Shown in pieces: positions 17,186-26,126 of a stretch of DNA of 64,000 nucleotides; within the stretch, counting starts at the first letter, position 1, and the number at the start of each line of letters is the position of its first letter. A model generated the notes under the pieces. It did not search any database. It was given only the letters and a program-made list of their open reading frames with translations, and had not been told where the DNA came from. The stretch is taken from NCBI RefSeq assembly GCF_024178315.1, contig NZ_JAMZIK010000033.1, positions 1 through 64,000 on the forward strand, given 5' to 3'. Position numbers and translations under genes: made by a program. Origin of the DNA: Siccirubricoccus soli (GTDB lineage Bacteria; Pseudomonadota; Alphaproteobacteria; Acetobacterales; Acetobacteraceae).

Positions 17186-18126
17186 GGCCGCAGCCTCGGG
17201 TCCAGCAGCCCGTAGAGCAGATCCACGGTGAGGTTCACCAGCACGGCAATGACCACCACGAAGAACAGGGCGCCCTGCACCACCGGATAGTCCCGCCCCT
17301 GGATGGCGGAGAGGATCAGGCGGCCGAGCCCCGGCAGGGAGAACAGGCTTTCGATCACCACCACCCCGCCCAGGATCTGCACCAGGATCAGCCCCATGAA
17401 GGTGACCAGCGGGATCGCCGCATTGGCCAGGGCGTGCTTGAAGTAGAGCGCGGCGGGGGCCAGGCCCTTGGCGCGGGCGGCGCGGATGTAGTCGCGGCCC
17501 AGCTCCTCCACCATCAGCCCGCGGGTGAACTGCGCATAGGCCGCAGCTTGCAGGACGGTCAGCGAGAGCACCGGCAGGACCAGGATGCTGATATTGTCGG
17601 CCAGATCCTCCGTGGGGCCGGACCAGGCGAAGGGCGGTGACCAGTCGAGGAACTGGCTGACGCCGACCAACAGCATCAGCCCCAGCCAGAACACCGGCGC
17701 GGAAAGGCCGACGAGGTTCACCGCCTGGATCGCCGCATCCAGCCGGCTGCCCTGCCGGATGCCGGCCAGCACGCCGAGCGGCACGCCGATGAGGGTGGCC
17801 AGCAGCAGCGTGGCCAGGGCGAGTTCCGCGGTGACGAGGAAGGCCTCCCACACCATCGCGCCGACCGGGCGGCCCTGGTACCAGCTCCGCCCCAGATCGC
17901 CCTGCAGGGTGGCGGTGATCCATTCGAGGAATTGCTGCCAGAGCGGCCGGTCCAGGCCGAAGAAGCCGCGCAGCGCCGCCTCCGCCGCGCGGTCGCCGCC
18001 GGCCTGGCCGAGCATCTGCCCGACGATGTCGCCCGGCACCGCCCGCATCAGCAGGAAGACCGCGAGGCTGGAGAGCAGCGCCGCCACCGCGGCCGCCCCC
18101 AGCCGCTGCGCGAGGAAGGCCGCCAG
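17182..18126 (-). CDS. Dpp/Opp-type ABC transporter permease (DppB-like), unusual start
   Basis: DppB-like permease with SLAVFLLMRAVPGDIVGQML near the N-terminus, the EAA loop YIRAARAKGLAPAALYFKHAL and terminal LLDPRLRP. The first standard start is GTG 18,087, giving 301 residues. That would delete most of the first helix, which in the family begins with a basic segment like FLxRRLxxALP. The same frame continues upstream as FLAQRLGAAA to a CTG at 18,126, only 3 bases after the solute-binding protein stop. I therefore place the start at CTG 18,126 (314 residues), inferred from family length and spacing. If CTG is not used, the protein starts at 18,087. Confidence 0.85.
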   Translation of the reverse strand: MAAFLAQRLGAAAVAALLSSLAVFLLMRAVPGDIVGQMLGQAGGDRAAEAALRGFFGLDRPLWQQFLEWITATLQGDLGRSWYQGRPVGAMVWEAFLVTAELALATLLLATLIGVPLGVLAGIRQGSRLDAAIQAVNLVGLSAPVFWLGLMLLVGVSQFLDWSPPFAWSGPTEDLADNISILVLPVLSLTVLQAAAYAQFTRGLMVEELGRDYIRAARAKGLAPAALYFKHALANAAIPLVTFMGLILVQILGGVVVIESLFSLPGLGRLILSAIQGRDYPVVQGALFFVVVIAVLVNLTVDLLYGLLDPRLRP

Positions 18127-18129
18127 GGC

Positions 18130-19719
18130 TCAGCCCTCCACCCAGGCCTTGGCCAGGCCGAAATACCAGCCGGTGCCGTGCTGGACGTAGTTCTTCAGCC
18201 GCGTGCGGTTCGCGGTCAGCACATCGGCGGAGAACAGCATGATGGTCGGCACCTCCTCCGCCAGGATCTTCTGGAACTCGGCATAGATCGCGCGACGCTG
18301 CGTCGGGTCCGCGGTCTCCTGCCCCTGGTCCAGCAGGGCGCTGGCGCGGGCGTTGTTCCAATTGCGGAAATCGGCGCCTTCCGGCGCGGCGCGGAAATGC
18401 CGGTAGAACAACAGGCTGGGATCGGGCGTGGTGCCCCAGTCATTGAAGGTGAAGCCCATCTCCCTGGCGCGGAAATTCCGGATCCAGACGCCAAGCTCGA
18501 CCTTCTTGATGGTCACGCGGATGTCGATGCGGCGAAGCTGCTCGGCAATCGTCACCGCCGCCGGGTCCATCCAGTCATAGCCGATGATGGTGGTCAGATC
18601 GATGTCGAGGCCGTTGGTGTGCCCCGCATCGCGCAGCAGGGCGCGCGCCTTTTCCAGGTCCACCTTCTGGTTGGCCAATTCCGCGAGCGGCACGCCCCAG
18701 CCTTCCTGCATGCCGGCGACCATGGTGCCGAGGACGGTGCCGTAGCCGGCGATGGACGCATCCATCACCGTCTTCTTGTCGATGCCAAGTGCGATGGCCT
18801 GGCGCACGCGCACATCGGCGAGGGGGCCGTACTTGCAATCCAGGTCGATGGATTTCTGGTTGAGCGAGGGCCAGCGATGCACCTCCACCCCCGCGGCGTT
18901 CTGCAGGGCCTGGGTATCCTGCGGGCGGGAGAACATCGCCAGGTCGATGCGCCGCGACTGCAGCCCCACCACCATGGCCGCGCTGTTCGGCATGGTGACG
19001 AAGGTGATCTCGTCCAGATAGGGTAGGCCCGGCTCCCAGTAATCCCGGTTGCGCTCCAGCACTAGCGTGCTGTTAGGGCGGAACTGCTTCAGCCTGAAGG
19101 GGCCGGTGCCGACCGAGACCTCGTTCATCCGCGTGCCGGAATTCGCCTCGTCCAGGAAGCCCTTCGGCACCACCGCGCCATACTTGTTCGTCAGGGTCAT
19201 CGGCAGCGCGGCATTGGCGCGGGAGAGTTTGAACACCACGGTGTGCTCGTCCGGCGCCTCGATCTCCGCGACGGAGGAGAGGTCGCCAGCCCCTGGCGAG
19301 CCATTCGCCGGGTTGCGCATGAAGTCGTAGCTGTACTTCACATCGGCCGAGGTCATGGCGGCGCCGGTGTGGAATTTCACGCCGCGGCGCAGGCGGAAGG
19401 TCCAGCTCTTGCCATCCGCCGAGGGCGAGGCGCTTTCCGCCAGCAGCGGGCGGGCCACGCCCGTCTGGTCCTCGAAGAACAGGCCCTGATACATGAGGAC
19501 GGAGACGCGGATGCGGGCATCCGCGGCCTGGCGGAAGGGATCCAGCGCCGGCGGCTCCACCAGGCTGCCGATGGTGACACGGCCGCCGCGCTTCGCCTTC
19601 GGGTCGGTCGGACCGTAGAGCAGCGGGTCCGCCGGCGCCTGCTGCGCGCCCGCCGGCAGGACGAACCCGGCAAGGGCCAGGGACAGCGCTGCGCGGCGCG
19701 GCATCTCGAAGGCGGACAT
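18130..19719 (-). CDS. Periplasmic ABC solute-binding protein (SBP_bac_5) of the Dpp-like operon
   Basis: 529 residues from ATG 19,719, preceded by a strong gggaggag ribosome-binding site. The N-terminus MSAFEMPRRAALSLALAGFV is a twin-arginine-like or Sec signal ending GAQQ. The SBP_bac_5 body shows SWTFRLRRGVKFHTGAAMTSADVKYSYDF-type order, VGTGPFRLKQF and AIALGIDKKTVMD. This is the dedicated binding protein for the two permeases directly downstream and the two ATPases upstream in the same operon. The upstream extension to 19,824 precedes the ribosome-binding site and overlaps the RidA gene, so it was rejected. Confidence 0.94.
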   Translation of the reverse strand: MSAFEMPRRAALSLALAGFVLPAGAQQAPADPLLYGPTDPKAKRGGRVTIGSLVEPPALDPFRQAADARIRVSVLMYQGLFFEDQTGVARPLLAESASPSADGKSWTFRLRRGVKFHTGAAMTSADVKYSYDFMRNPANGSPGAGDLSSVAEIEAPDEHTVVFKLSRANAALPMTLTNKYGAVVPKGFLDEANSGTRMNEVSVGTGPFRLKQFRPNSTLVLERNRDYWEPGLPYLDEITFVTMPNSAAMVVGLQSRRIDLAMFSRPQDTQALQNAAGVEVHRWPSLNQKSIDLDCKYGPLADVRVRQAIALGIDKKTVMDASIAGYGTVLGTMVAGMQEGWGVPLAELANQKVDLEKARALLRDAGHTNGLDIDLTTIIGYDWMDPAAVTIAEQLRRIDIRVTIKKVELGVWIRNFRAREMGFTFNDWGTTPDPSLLFYRHFRAAPEGADFRNWNNARASALLDQGQETADPTQRRAIYAEFQKILAEEVPTIMLFSADVLTANRTRLKNYVQHGTGWYFGLAKAWVEG

Positions 19720-19744
19720 GGTGCTCCTCCCGGTGTTCTTGTTG

Positions 19745-20203
19745 TCAGCCGATGGCGGCGGTGAATTCGATCTCCACCGGCACGTTGCGCGGCAGGGAAG
19801 CGACGCCGACGGCGGAGCGGGCATGGCGCCCGGCCTCGCCGAAGATCTCCACCAGCAGGGTGGAGGCGCCGTCCACCACCGCCGGCTGTTCGTAGAAGCC
19901 GGGGGCGGAGCTGACGAAGCCCGTCACCTTCACCACGCGCTTCACCCGGTCCAGCGAGCCGAGCGCCTGTTCCAGCACGGCGAGGCCGTTCAGCAGGCAG
20001 CACCGCGCGACGGCGCGGCCGGCGTCCACGTCGATGCCGGCGCCGAGCTGGCCCTGGGCGAGCAGCCCCTCGCCCTCCCACGGCAATTGCCCGGAGACCC
20101 AGGCCAGGCCATTCTCCACCGCCACCGGGACGTAGCCGAAGGCCGGCTTGCGCGGCGCGGGCAGGGTGAGGCCCAGCGTGGCGAGGCGTTGCGCGATGCT
20201 CAT
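19745..20203 (-). CDS. RidA family protein
   Basis: 152 residues, in the longer RidA/YjgF subfamily class. Motifs are GLAWVSGQLPWEGEG near residue 33, RCCLLNGLAVLEQALGSLDRVKRVVKVTGFVSS in the middle and the C-terminal ASLPRNVPVEIEFTAAI, corresponding to the conserved arginine and glutamate that bind the imine/enamine carboxylate. RidA proteins hydrolyse reactive 2-aminoacrylate-type imines; relatives in catabolic operons act as deaminases or hydrolases. It overlaps the epimerase gene by 4 bp (20,200-20,203). Its presence hints that the operon's substrate contains an amino group. Confidence 0.9.
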   Translation of the reverse strand: MSIAQRLATLGLTLPAPRKPAFGYVPVAVENGLAWVSGQLPWEGEGLLAQGQLGAGIDVDAGRAVARCCLLNGLAVLEQALGSLDRVKRVVKVTGFVSSAPGFYEQPAVVDGASTLLVEIFGEAGRHARSAVGVASLPRNVPVEIEFTAAIG

Positions 20204-21084
20204 GCGCTTGTCTCCAGCAGGTCGCGCAGCGTGGCGCGAAGGTCGTGAGTGCAGGCGAAGCCGGTATCCTGTTCCAGCCGCGCCTGGCTGACGAGCGGCC
20301 AGGTGATGGGCGCGGGCGTGGGGTTCAGGCGCGGGGCGTAGCCGGGCACGAGCTCGGCCAGCGTCGCCGCGATCTCCGCCCAGCGCGTGGTGAAGCCGGC
20401 GAGGTGGTAGAGCGGCGCGAGGCCGGGCCGCGCCAGCAGCAGGGCGAAGAGGCGCGCGGCATCCGCCACATGCGCGGCATCGAAGGCATCCTCCGGCGCA
20501 GCGAATTCCGGCGCGGCGCCGGGCGCGGCGGCGGCGACCATGCGGGCCAGCAGCCCGGCCGCGCCGTCATACCAAAGCCCCGGGCCGAAGAGCAGCGGCA
20601 GCCGCACGCCGGTGATGTCGAGGCCGTGGCGACGGCGGACATAGAGCGCGGCCTGCTCGGCCAGGTGCTTGGAAAGGCCGTAGGCGGTGATGGGGGCGCA
20701 GGGCACCTCCTCCGCCACCCGGTCCGGGCCGGTGGCAGGGCCGATGGCGACGGTGCTGCTGGACCAGACCACGCGCCGTACCCCGGCCTCGGCGGCCAGG
20801 CGCAGCAGGCGATGGAAGCCGAGCAGATTCACCTCCAGCGCCCGTTCCGGCGCCGCCTCGCCAGAGCGGGCGAGGCCAACCGGGCCATCCGAGAAGGCGG
20901 CGAGGTGGAGGATGGCGTCGGGGCGGGCGGTCGCCAGATCGGCCTCGCTCTCCAGCAGCGCGGCGCCTTGCGGGACGAAACCGCCGCGGTAGGGGTCCAG
21001 GGCCAGGACCTTATGGCCCTCGCCCAGAAGCTGGCGCACGCAGGCGGCGCCGAGGAAGCCGCCGGCACCGGTGACGAGGATCAT
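20200..21084 (-). CDS. NAD(P)-dependent epimerase/dehydratase (extended SDR)
   Basis: 294 residues. The Rossmann motif GAGGFLGA starts near residue 6, the acid of strand 2 (LALDPYRG) favours NAD, VVWSSSTVAIG supplies the catalytic serine/threonine, and YGLSKHLAEQ carries the Y-x-x-x-K pair. The set resembles UDP-sugar epimerases and uronate dehydrogenases. In an operon with an enolase-superfamily enzyme, a sugar-acid dehydrogenase is plausible, but that is inference. It overlaps the RidA gene downstream and is separated from the ATPase gene by a 168-bp gap with hairpins. Confidence 0.88.
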   Translation of the reverse strand: MILVTGAGGFLGAACVRQLLGEGHKVLALDPYRGGFVPQGAALLESEADLATARPDAILHLAAFSDGPVGLARSGEAAPERALEVNLLGFHRLLRLAAEAGVRRVVWSSSTVAIGPATGPDRVAEEVPCAPITAYGLSKHLAEQAALYVRRRHGLDITGVRLPLLFGPGLWYDGAAGLLARMVAAAAPGAAPEFAAPEDAFDAAHVADAARLFALLLARPGLAPLYHLAGFTTRWAEIAATLAELVPGYAPRLNPTPAPITWPLVSQARLEQDTGFACTHDLRATLRDLLETSA

Positions 21085-21195
21085 GGGTGGGCCGAGGGAG
21101 ACGCTGCCTCCCTCGGGCTCCCTCCGCCAAGGGCTGAAAGGCCCTTGGAACCCTTGAGTCGGCAGGCTGAACCGGCGCGCTCAAACTCATGGTTT

Positions 21196-21252
21196 CCAAA
21201 GGCCCTTCGGCCTTTGGCAGGGGGAGTTCGAGGGGGACGGCGTCCCCCTCGA
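21196..21252. repeat. Two hairpins downstream of the DppF-like gene
   Basis: Within the gap 21,085-21,252 there is a perfect 8-bp stem (21,196-21,203 with 21,210-21,217, GC-rich, loop ccttcg). There is also a perfect 11-bp stem (21,228-21,238 with 21,242-21,252, loop ggc) that touches the ATPase stop codon at 21,253. Both lie inside an operon, so they could cause partial termination or mRNA processing between the ATPase and epimerase genes. No T-run is seen. Confidence 0.65.
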
Positions 21253-22203
21253 CTACAGCGCCAGATCATCCCGAATACACGCCTTCGCGTGCCTCTGTTC
21301 GACGTTCCGCAGCACCGGCACGACCCTGGTGCACTCCGCCACCGCGAAGGGGCAGCGCGTGCGGAACACGCAGCCGCTGGGCGGCGCGGCGGGGCTTGGG
21401 ATCTCGCCCTGGAGGTCCAGCTTCGCCCGGAAGCTGCCCGGTGCCGCCGCCAGCAGCGCCGCGGTGTAGGGGTGCCTCGGTGCGGCGAAGATCGCCGCCG
21501 CCGGTCCCGCTTCCATCACCCGCCCCAGGTAGAGGACGAGGACGCGGTCCGCCATCGCCTCCACCACCGTCAGATCGTGGGAGATGAAGAGCATGGCGAG
21601 GCCGAGCGCCCCGCGCTGCTCCTGCAGCAGCCGCAGGATGCCGGCCTGGACCGAGACATCCAGCGCCGAGACCGGCTCATCCGCCACCAGGAAGCGCGGC
21701 TGCACCGCCAGTGCGCGGGCAATGGCAATGCGCTGGCGCTGGCCGCCGCTGAACTGCCGCGGGCGGCGCGTGGCATCGCTGGCCTCCAGCCCCACCCGCT
21801 GCAGCGCCGCCGCCACCTCCGTCGTTCCATGAGGCAGGCCGTGCAGCTTCAGCACCTCCGCGATCGCGCCGCCGATGCTGCGGCTGCGGTTCAGTGAGGC
21901 GAAGGGGTCCTGGAACACCATCTGCATCTGCCGCCGCAGCGCGCGCAGCTCGCGCGGCCGCAGCGCCGCCAGATCCTGCCCGGCGAAGCGCACCCGGCCG
22001 GCGGTGGCGGGCAGCAGCCCCAGCGCGACGCGGCCCAAAGTGGATTTGCCGGAACCGCTCTCGCCCACCAGCCCCACCACCTCCCCCGGCGCGACCTGCA
22101 GGGAGACATCCTGCACCGCCCGCAGCACCGGGCGCCGGCCGAAGCCCCGCCGCGGCTGCGGGAAGTGGCGGGAGACGCCGTCCAGCTCCAGCAGCGCGCT
22201 CAT
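21253..22203 (-). CDS. Dpp/Opp-type ABC transporter ATPase (DppF-like)
   Basis: 316 residues. Walker [10 protein letters not shown] (about residue 48), Q-loop MVFQDPFASLN, signature FSGGQRQRIAIARAL, Walker B LVADEPVSALD and the switch histidine in ISHDL are all intact. The C-terminal oligopeptide-transporter extension with HPYTAALLAA and the cysteine-containing C-V-F-R-T-R-C-P-F stretch (probable iron-sulfur or metal site of this subfamily) is present. Its start overlaps the DppD-like gene by 4 bp. It powers the importer with its DppD-like partner. Confidence 0.95.
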   Translation of the reverse strand: MSALLELDGVSRHFPQPRRGFGRRPVLRAVQDVSLQVAPGEVVGLVGESGSGKSTLGRVALGLLPATAGRVRFAGQDLAALRPRELRALRRQMQMVFQDPFASLNRSRSIGGAIAEVLKLHGLPHGTTEVAAALQRVGLEASDATRRPRQFSGGQRQRIAIARALAVQPRFLVADEPVSALDVSVQAGILRLLQEQRGALGLAMLFISHDLTVVEAMADRVLVLYLGRVMEAGPAAAIFAAPRHPYTAALLAAAPGSFRAKLDLQGEIPSPAAPPSGCVFRTRCPFAVAECTRVVPVLRNVEQRHAKACIRDDLAL

Positions 22204-23171
22204 GCCAGCAAGCCCCAGCGATGGCAGCGCGTGGCGCGGTCCTCCACCGCCAGCAAAGGCTGCGGCGCGGCGCAGCCTTCGGCGGCCAGGGCGCAGCGCG
22301 CGGCGAAACGGCAGCCTTCCGGGAAGCGCCCGCGCGGTGGCGCGCCAGGGATGGGGGCGAATTCCACGCGGCCCGAGGGGCCGCGATGCGGCCGGCAGGC
22401 CAGCAGCGCCCGGGTATAGGGGTGCAGCGGCCGCGCCAGCACCTCCGCCGCCCGGCCGCTTTCCACCACCTGGCCGGCATACATCACCGCGATGCGGTCG
22501 GCGATCTCCGCCACCAGCGCGAGGTCATGGGTGATGAATAGCAGCGCCATGCCGGTGCGGGCCTGCAGCGCTTGCAGCAGCTTCAGGATCTGCGCCTGGA
22601 TGGTCACGTCCAGCGCCGTGGTCGGCTCATCCGCGATCAGCAGCTTCGGCGCGCAGGCCAGCGCGATGGCGATCATCACCCGCTGCCGCATGCCGCCGGA
22701 CAATTGGTGCGGGTAGCTGCGCAGCCGCGCCTCGGGGTCGGAGAGGCCAACCTCCCGCAGCAGCTCCAGCGCGCGCGCCAGCGCGGGTTTCGTGGCCAGC
22801 CCCTGGTGGCGGCGCACCGCCTCCGCCACCTGCTCGCCGACGGTGAAGACCGGGTTCAGGCTGGCGCCGGGATCCTGGAAGATGATGCCGATATCGCGAC
22901 CGCGCCGCTGGCGCAGCGCCGCTTCCGGCAGGGCCAGCAGATCCTCCCCCTGGAACAGCACCTGGCCGCGCGCGACGACGCCATCCTCCCGCCCGAACAG
23001 GCGCAGGATGGCCAGCGCCGTGACGGATTTGCCGCTGCCGCTCTCGCCCACCACCGCTAGGGTCTCGCCGGAGGCGATGGCCAGGTCTACGCCATCGACC
23101 GCCTGGATGGCCCCGCCGCGGAAGCCGACGGAAAGGGCGCGCAGCTCCAGCAGCGGCGCCGCCCCGCTCAT
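22200..23171 (-). CDS. Dpp/Opp-type ABC transporter ATPase (DppD-like)
   Basis: 323 residues from ATG 23,171. Walker [15 protein letters not shown]-loop [13 protein letters not shown], signature [15 protein letters not shown] (the M-R-Q variant is usual in DppD), Walker [13 protein letters not shown]-loop ITHDL and the C-terminal [12 protein letters not shown] with three cysteines ([14 protein letters not shown]) are all present. It overlaps the enolase-superfamily gene upstream and the DppF-like gene downstream, each by 4 bp. The frame extends upstream only as antisense noise. Confidence 0.95.
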   Translation of the reverse strand: MSGAAPLLELRALSVGFRGGAIQAVDGVDLAIASGETLAVVGESGSGKSVTALAILRLFGREDGVVARGQVLFQGEDLLALPEAALRQRRGRDIGIIFQDPGASLNPVFTVGEQVAEAVRRHQGLATKPALARALELLREVGLSDPEARLRSYPHQLSGGMRQRVMIAIALACAPKLLIADEPTTALDVTIQAQILKLLQALQARTGMALLFITHDLALVAEIADRIAVMYAGQVVESGRAAEVLARPLHPYTRALLACRPHRGPSGRVEFAPIPGAPPRGRFPEGCRFAARCALAAEGCAAPQPLLAVEDRATRCHRWGLLA

Positions 23172-24304
23172 GCCGGGGCGAAGCGGCGCAGCGCGGCCTC
23201 GTCCAGTGTGATGCCGAGGCCGGGGCCCTTCGGCACCTCCAGCATGCCATCGGCATAGCGCAGGGGCTCGCGCAGCACGCCGTCGCGCAGGGCGTTGTCG
23301 CCGCTGTCGTATTCCAGCAGGGCCGGGTGCGGCACATGGTCGCCGGCGGGGTAGGCCGGCTGCGCCGCCAGCAGGTGCAGCGCGGCGGCCAGGCCGACGC
23401 CGCTGCCCCAGCAATGCGGCGAGAGGCGCAGATGCTCCGCCATCACCAGCGTGCCGATGGTGCGCCCCACCTCGAACCCGCCGCAGAGCGTCAGGTCCGG
23501 TTGCAGCACGGCGGCGAGGCGGCCATCGATCAGGCGGCGATGGTCGAACAGGGCGTAATGCGCCTCCCCCGCCGCCACGGGGATGGGGGCGCGGTCGCGC
23601 AGCTCGGCATAGCCGGCCCAGTCCTGCGGCGCGACGGGTTCCTCGTACCAGTGGATGTCCTGGTCGGCGATGCGGCGCATGCTCTCCAGCGCGCCGCTGG
23701 CGGTGTAGTTGCCGTTGCCATCCACCGTCAGCACGGCATCCGGGCCGATGATGCGGCGGGCAAGCGCGCAGCGCGCGGCATCCTGCTGCACGTTGCGGCC
23801 GATCTTGATCTTGTGCGCACGGTGTCCGGCGGCGGCGGCCCTCTCCACCTGCCGCGCCAGGGCCTTGGCCTGGTCGTCCTCCGCGGTGAAGTAGCCGCCG
23901 CTGGCATAGACCGGGATGCGCTCCCGCAGCCGCCCCCCGATCAGCTCCGCCACCGAGACGCCGTAGCGCTTGCCCAGCGCGTCATGCGCCGCGATGTCGA
24001 TGCCGCCGAGCAGGGCGATGAGGCCGTTCGCCGTGCCGAAATGGTAGAGGCCGGCGAGGCATTGCTGCGCCACGCCGCGCTGCGCCGAAAGCTCCGCGCC
24101 GATGAAGCGCGGCTTCACCAGGTCCAGATAGGCGCGGGTGACGCCGGCGGGGCCCCAGGCCTCGCCGATGCCCTCGATGCCGTCCTCGGTGAGCAGGCGG
24201 ATCAGGCCGGCGCCGCGCTTCGGCACCAGGCCGCGGGAGGAGCCGTAGGGGATGGCGGCGGCGCATTCGACCGGCACCAACTGGATGTCCCGGATGCGCG
24301 TCAT
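23168..24304 (-). CDS. Enolase-superfamily enzyme (mandelate-racemase/muconate-lactonizing type)
   Basis: 378 residues from ATG 24,304, the first gene of the long minus-strand operon. Expected catalytic elements are all visible: the K-x-K on strand 2 (HKIKIGR, about residue 165), metal ligands in VDGNGNY (Asp), YEEPVAP (Glu) and AAGEAHY (Glu), and the histidine in SPHCWGSGVG. These abstract the alpha-proton of a carboxylate substrate. The K-x-K plus histidine pattern is the mandelate racemase subgroup, so a sugar-acid dehydratase, racemase or cycloisomerase is likely. The exact substrate cannot be read from sequence. Co-transcription with a Dpp-type importer, RidA and an SDR enzyme suggests catabolism of an imported acid. 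Confidence 0.9.
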   Translation of the reverse strand: MTRIRDIQLVPVECAAAIPYGSSRGLVPKRGAGLIRLLTEDGIEGIGEAWGPAGVTRAYLDLVKPRFIGAELSAQRGVAQQCLAGLYHFGTANGLIALLGGIDIAAHDALGKRYGVSVAELIGGRLRERIPVYASGGYFTAEDDQAKALARQVERAAAAGHRAHKIKIGRNVQQDAARCALARRIIGPDAVLTVDGNGNYTASGALESMRRIADQDIHWYEEPVAPQDWAGYAELRDRAPIPVAAGEAHYALFDHRRLIDGRLAAVLQPDLTLCGGFEVGRTIGTLVMAEHLRLSPHCWGSGVGLAAALHLLAAQPAYPAGDHVPHPALLEYDSGDNALRDGVLREPLRYADGMLEVPKGPGLGITLDEAALRRFAPA

Positions 24305-24500
24305 GGCCCGTTTCCCTTCCCGATGCCGGGATGATGGAGGAGGGCCGAGGCGCGGGCAACCCGCCGGGAACGTTGAATTCCGGCCCGGCACCGCCCGTTC
24401 CGGCCATGGCCGCGGCCTTGGCCGCGTCGCCTTGCCGTCACCCGGGCGCCTCGGCATCATGCGTCGCAATGCCGGTCAACGGCATCGGGAGGATATCGCC

Positions 24501-25505
24501 ATGCGCATCACGCGCCGCCGCGTGCTGAACGCCAGCCTTGCGGCACCGGCCCTGCCGGGCACATTCGCCGCGGCCGCGCAGGACGCCGCCTGGCCGTCAC
24601 GGCCGGTTCGCTTCGTGGTGCCCTTCTCGCCCGCCGGGACCACCGACATCGCCGCCCGGCTCGCGGCGGAGATGGTCGGAAAGCGGCTCGGCCAGCAGGT
24701 GGTGGTGGAGAACCGCCCCGGCGCCAGCGGCAACATCGCGGCGGAGATGGTCGCGCGCGCCGCTCCCGATGGCTATACCATGCTGGTCAACGCCATCTCC
24801 ACCGCCGCCATCAATTACACCCTGTTCGGTGAGCGCATGCCGGTGCGGCCGGAGGAGCTGGCCGCCGTGGCGCTGCTGATCCGCGTGCCGAACGTGGTGT
24901 TCGTCCCGGCCACCTCGCCCATCCGGGACCTGGCCGGGCTGATCGCCGCCGCCAAGGCGCGGCCGGATGCGCTGAACTACGGCAGCGCCGGCAGCGGCGG
25001 CTCCGGCCATCTGGCCTTCGAGCTGTTCAAGCTGCGCGCCGGGGTCAGGATCGTGCATGTCGGCTATCGCGGCGCCGGGCCGATGCTGGTGGAGGCGGTG
25101 GCCGGCAGGCTGGATGCCGCCTGCGACAACATGCCGTCCTGCATCGGCCATATCCGCGACGGCCGGCTGCGGCCGCTTGCCGTCACCTCGGCCGAGCGGG
25201 CGCATGCGCTGCCGGATGTGCCGACCTTCGCCGAGGCCGGCGTGAAGGACGCGGAGGCGACGGGCTGGTTCGGCATCCAGGCCCCCGCGCGCACCCCGCG
25301 GCCGGTCATCGAGCGCATGGGCCGCGAGCTGGATGTGGTGACGCGCGATCCCGCCTATGTCGCGCGCATCCGGGAGCTCGGCGGCAACCCGCCGAACCTG
25401 AAGCCGGATGGCGGCACCACGCCGGAGGCCTATGAGACCTTCATCGCCGCGGAGATCCGCCGCTGGGGCGAGGTGATCCGCGCCACCGGCATCACCGCCG
25501 ACTGA
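24501..25505 (+). CDS. Bug-type (tripartite tricarboxylate) periplasmic solute-binding protein
   Basis: 334 residues. ATG 24,501 follows a good gggagga site (24,487-24,493). The N-terminus MRITRRRVLNASLAAPAL is a twin-arginine-like signal. Bug-family hallmarks are WPSRPVRFVVPFSPAGTTDIAAR, ENRPGASGNIA, ARAAPDGYTML and the later VGYRGAGPMLVEAVAG. Such proteins bind carboxylates and are very numerous in Acetobacteraceae and Burkholderiales. No TctA/TctB membrane partners are nearby, so it is an orphan, as most are. It is divergent from the enolase-superfamily gene across a 196-bp gap. It is the last clearly chromosomal gene before the mosaic region. Confidence 0.94.
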   Translation: MRITRRRVLNASLAAPALPGTFAAAAQDAAWPSRPVRFVVPFSPAGTTDIAARLAAEMVGKRLGQQVVVENRPGASGNIAAEMVARAAPDGYTMLVNAISTAAINYTLFGERMPVRPEELAAVALLIRVPNVVFVPATSPIRDLAGLIAAAKARPDALNYGSAGSGGSGHLAFELFKLRAGVRIVHVGYRGAGPMLVEAVAGRLDAACDNMPSCIGHIRDGRLRPLAVTSAERAHALPDVPTFAEAGVKDAEATGWFGIQAPARTPRPVIERMGRELDVVTRDPAYVARIRELGGNPPNLKPDGGTTPEAYETFIAAEIRRWGEVIRATGITAD

Positions 25506-25523
25506 TCCCTGCCCGGCCGGAGG

Positions 25524-25554
25524 GTCCACGGCACCGCGCAGCGGTGCCGTGGAC
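25524..25554. terminator. Hairpin after the Bug gene
   Basis: A perfect 14-bp stem (25,524-25,537 with 25,541-25,554, loop gca) begins 18 bases after the Bug protein stop. Position and strength suit a transcription end. There is no T-run, so it may be Rho-assisted or a stabilising structure. Confidence 0.55.
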
Positions 25555-26126
25555 GTGTCGGACTCCCGAATACCCTGCCGCCCGGCACCGAAAAATCCAA
25601 TGATCTCAACGATGCCCTGACGGTGAAGATTGCCGCGCGCTTCGTAGTACGCTGCCGCGGACCGCATCCGTGACGCAATAGGCTGCCGCGCACCCAAAAG
25701 GATTCGTCCCTCGGCGGCGAGCGCCCACCAGGTTCGCGGCCGCCCTGATGCGGGCACGCTGCGTCAGCAAAGGATTCGCGGGCTACGCCGGAAGCGCCGC
25801 CGCGCGGAGGGGTAGCGCGTCAGCCCGGCTACTGGCGAATCGAGCGGCGCCTGCGGTTGCTGGTCCGGTGCTCCGGGCGGCACCCGGTCCCTCGCCGCCC
25901 ATTCCGGTAGTTCGGATTCCGAGGACAGGCCGGGAAGAACGGCCTTGGCCCGGGGGTCACCGGGAGCGCCTCGCTCCCGGATTCCCGAGTGGCCGCCAGG
26001 AAAGCACGCGCCCTGTCGATCAGAGGTCACGCTCCGGAGCCACCCTTTCGGTGCCGCCGGGCAGCTCGTCCATCACGAGCATTCCGACACCGAAGACCTC
26101 CAGGAGATCGGTCGGCACGGAGTTCC
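25555..26126. other. Gap between chromosome and mosaic region; one possible mini-gene
   Basis: No convincing gene of normal size. The base texture changes from about 25,640, where transposon-related DNA begins. One candidate is a 32-residue minus-strand frame, 26,020-26,118. It starts with GTG 9 bases beyond the tniQ stop and reads VPTDLLEVFGVGMLVMDEL and then a charged tail. It could be a tiny coupled gene or the remains of a longer one. I see no further support for it. Confidence 0.3.
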
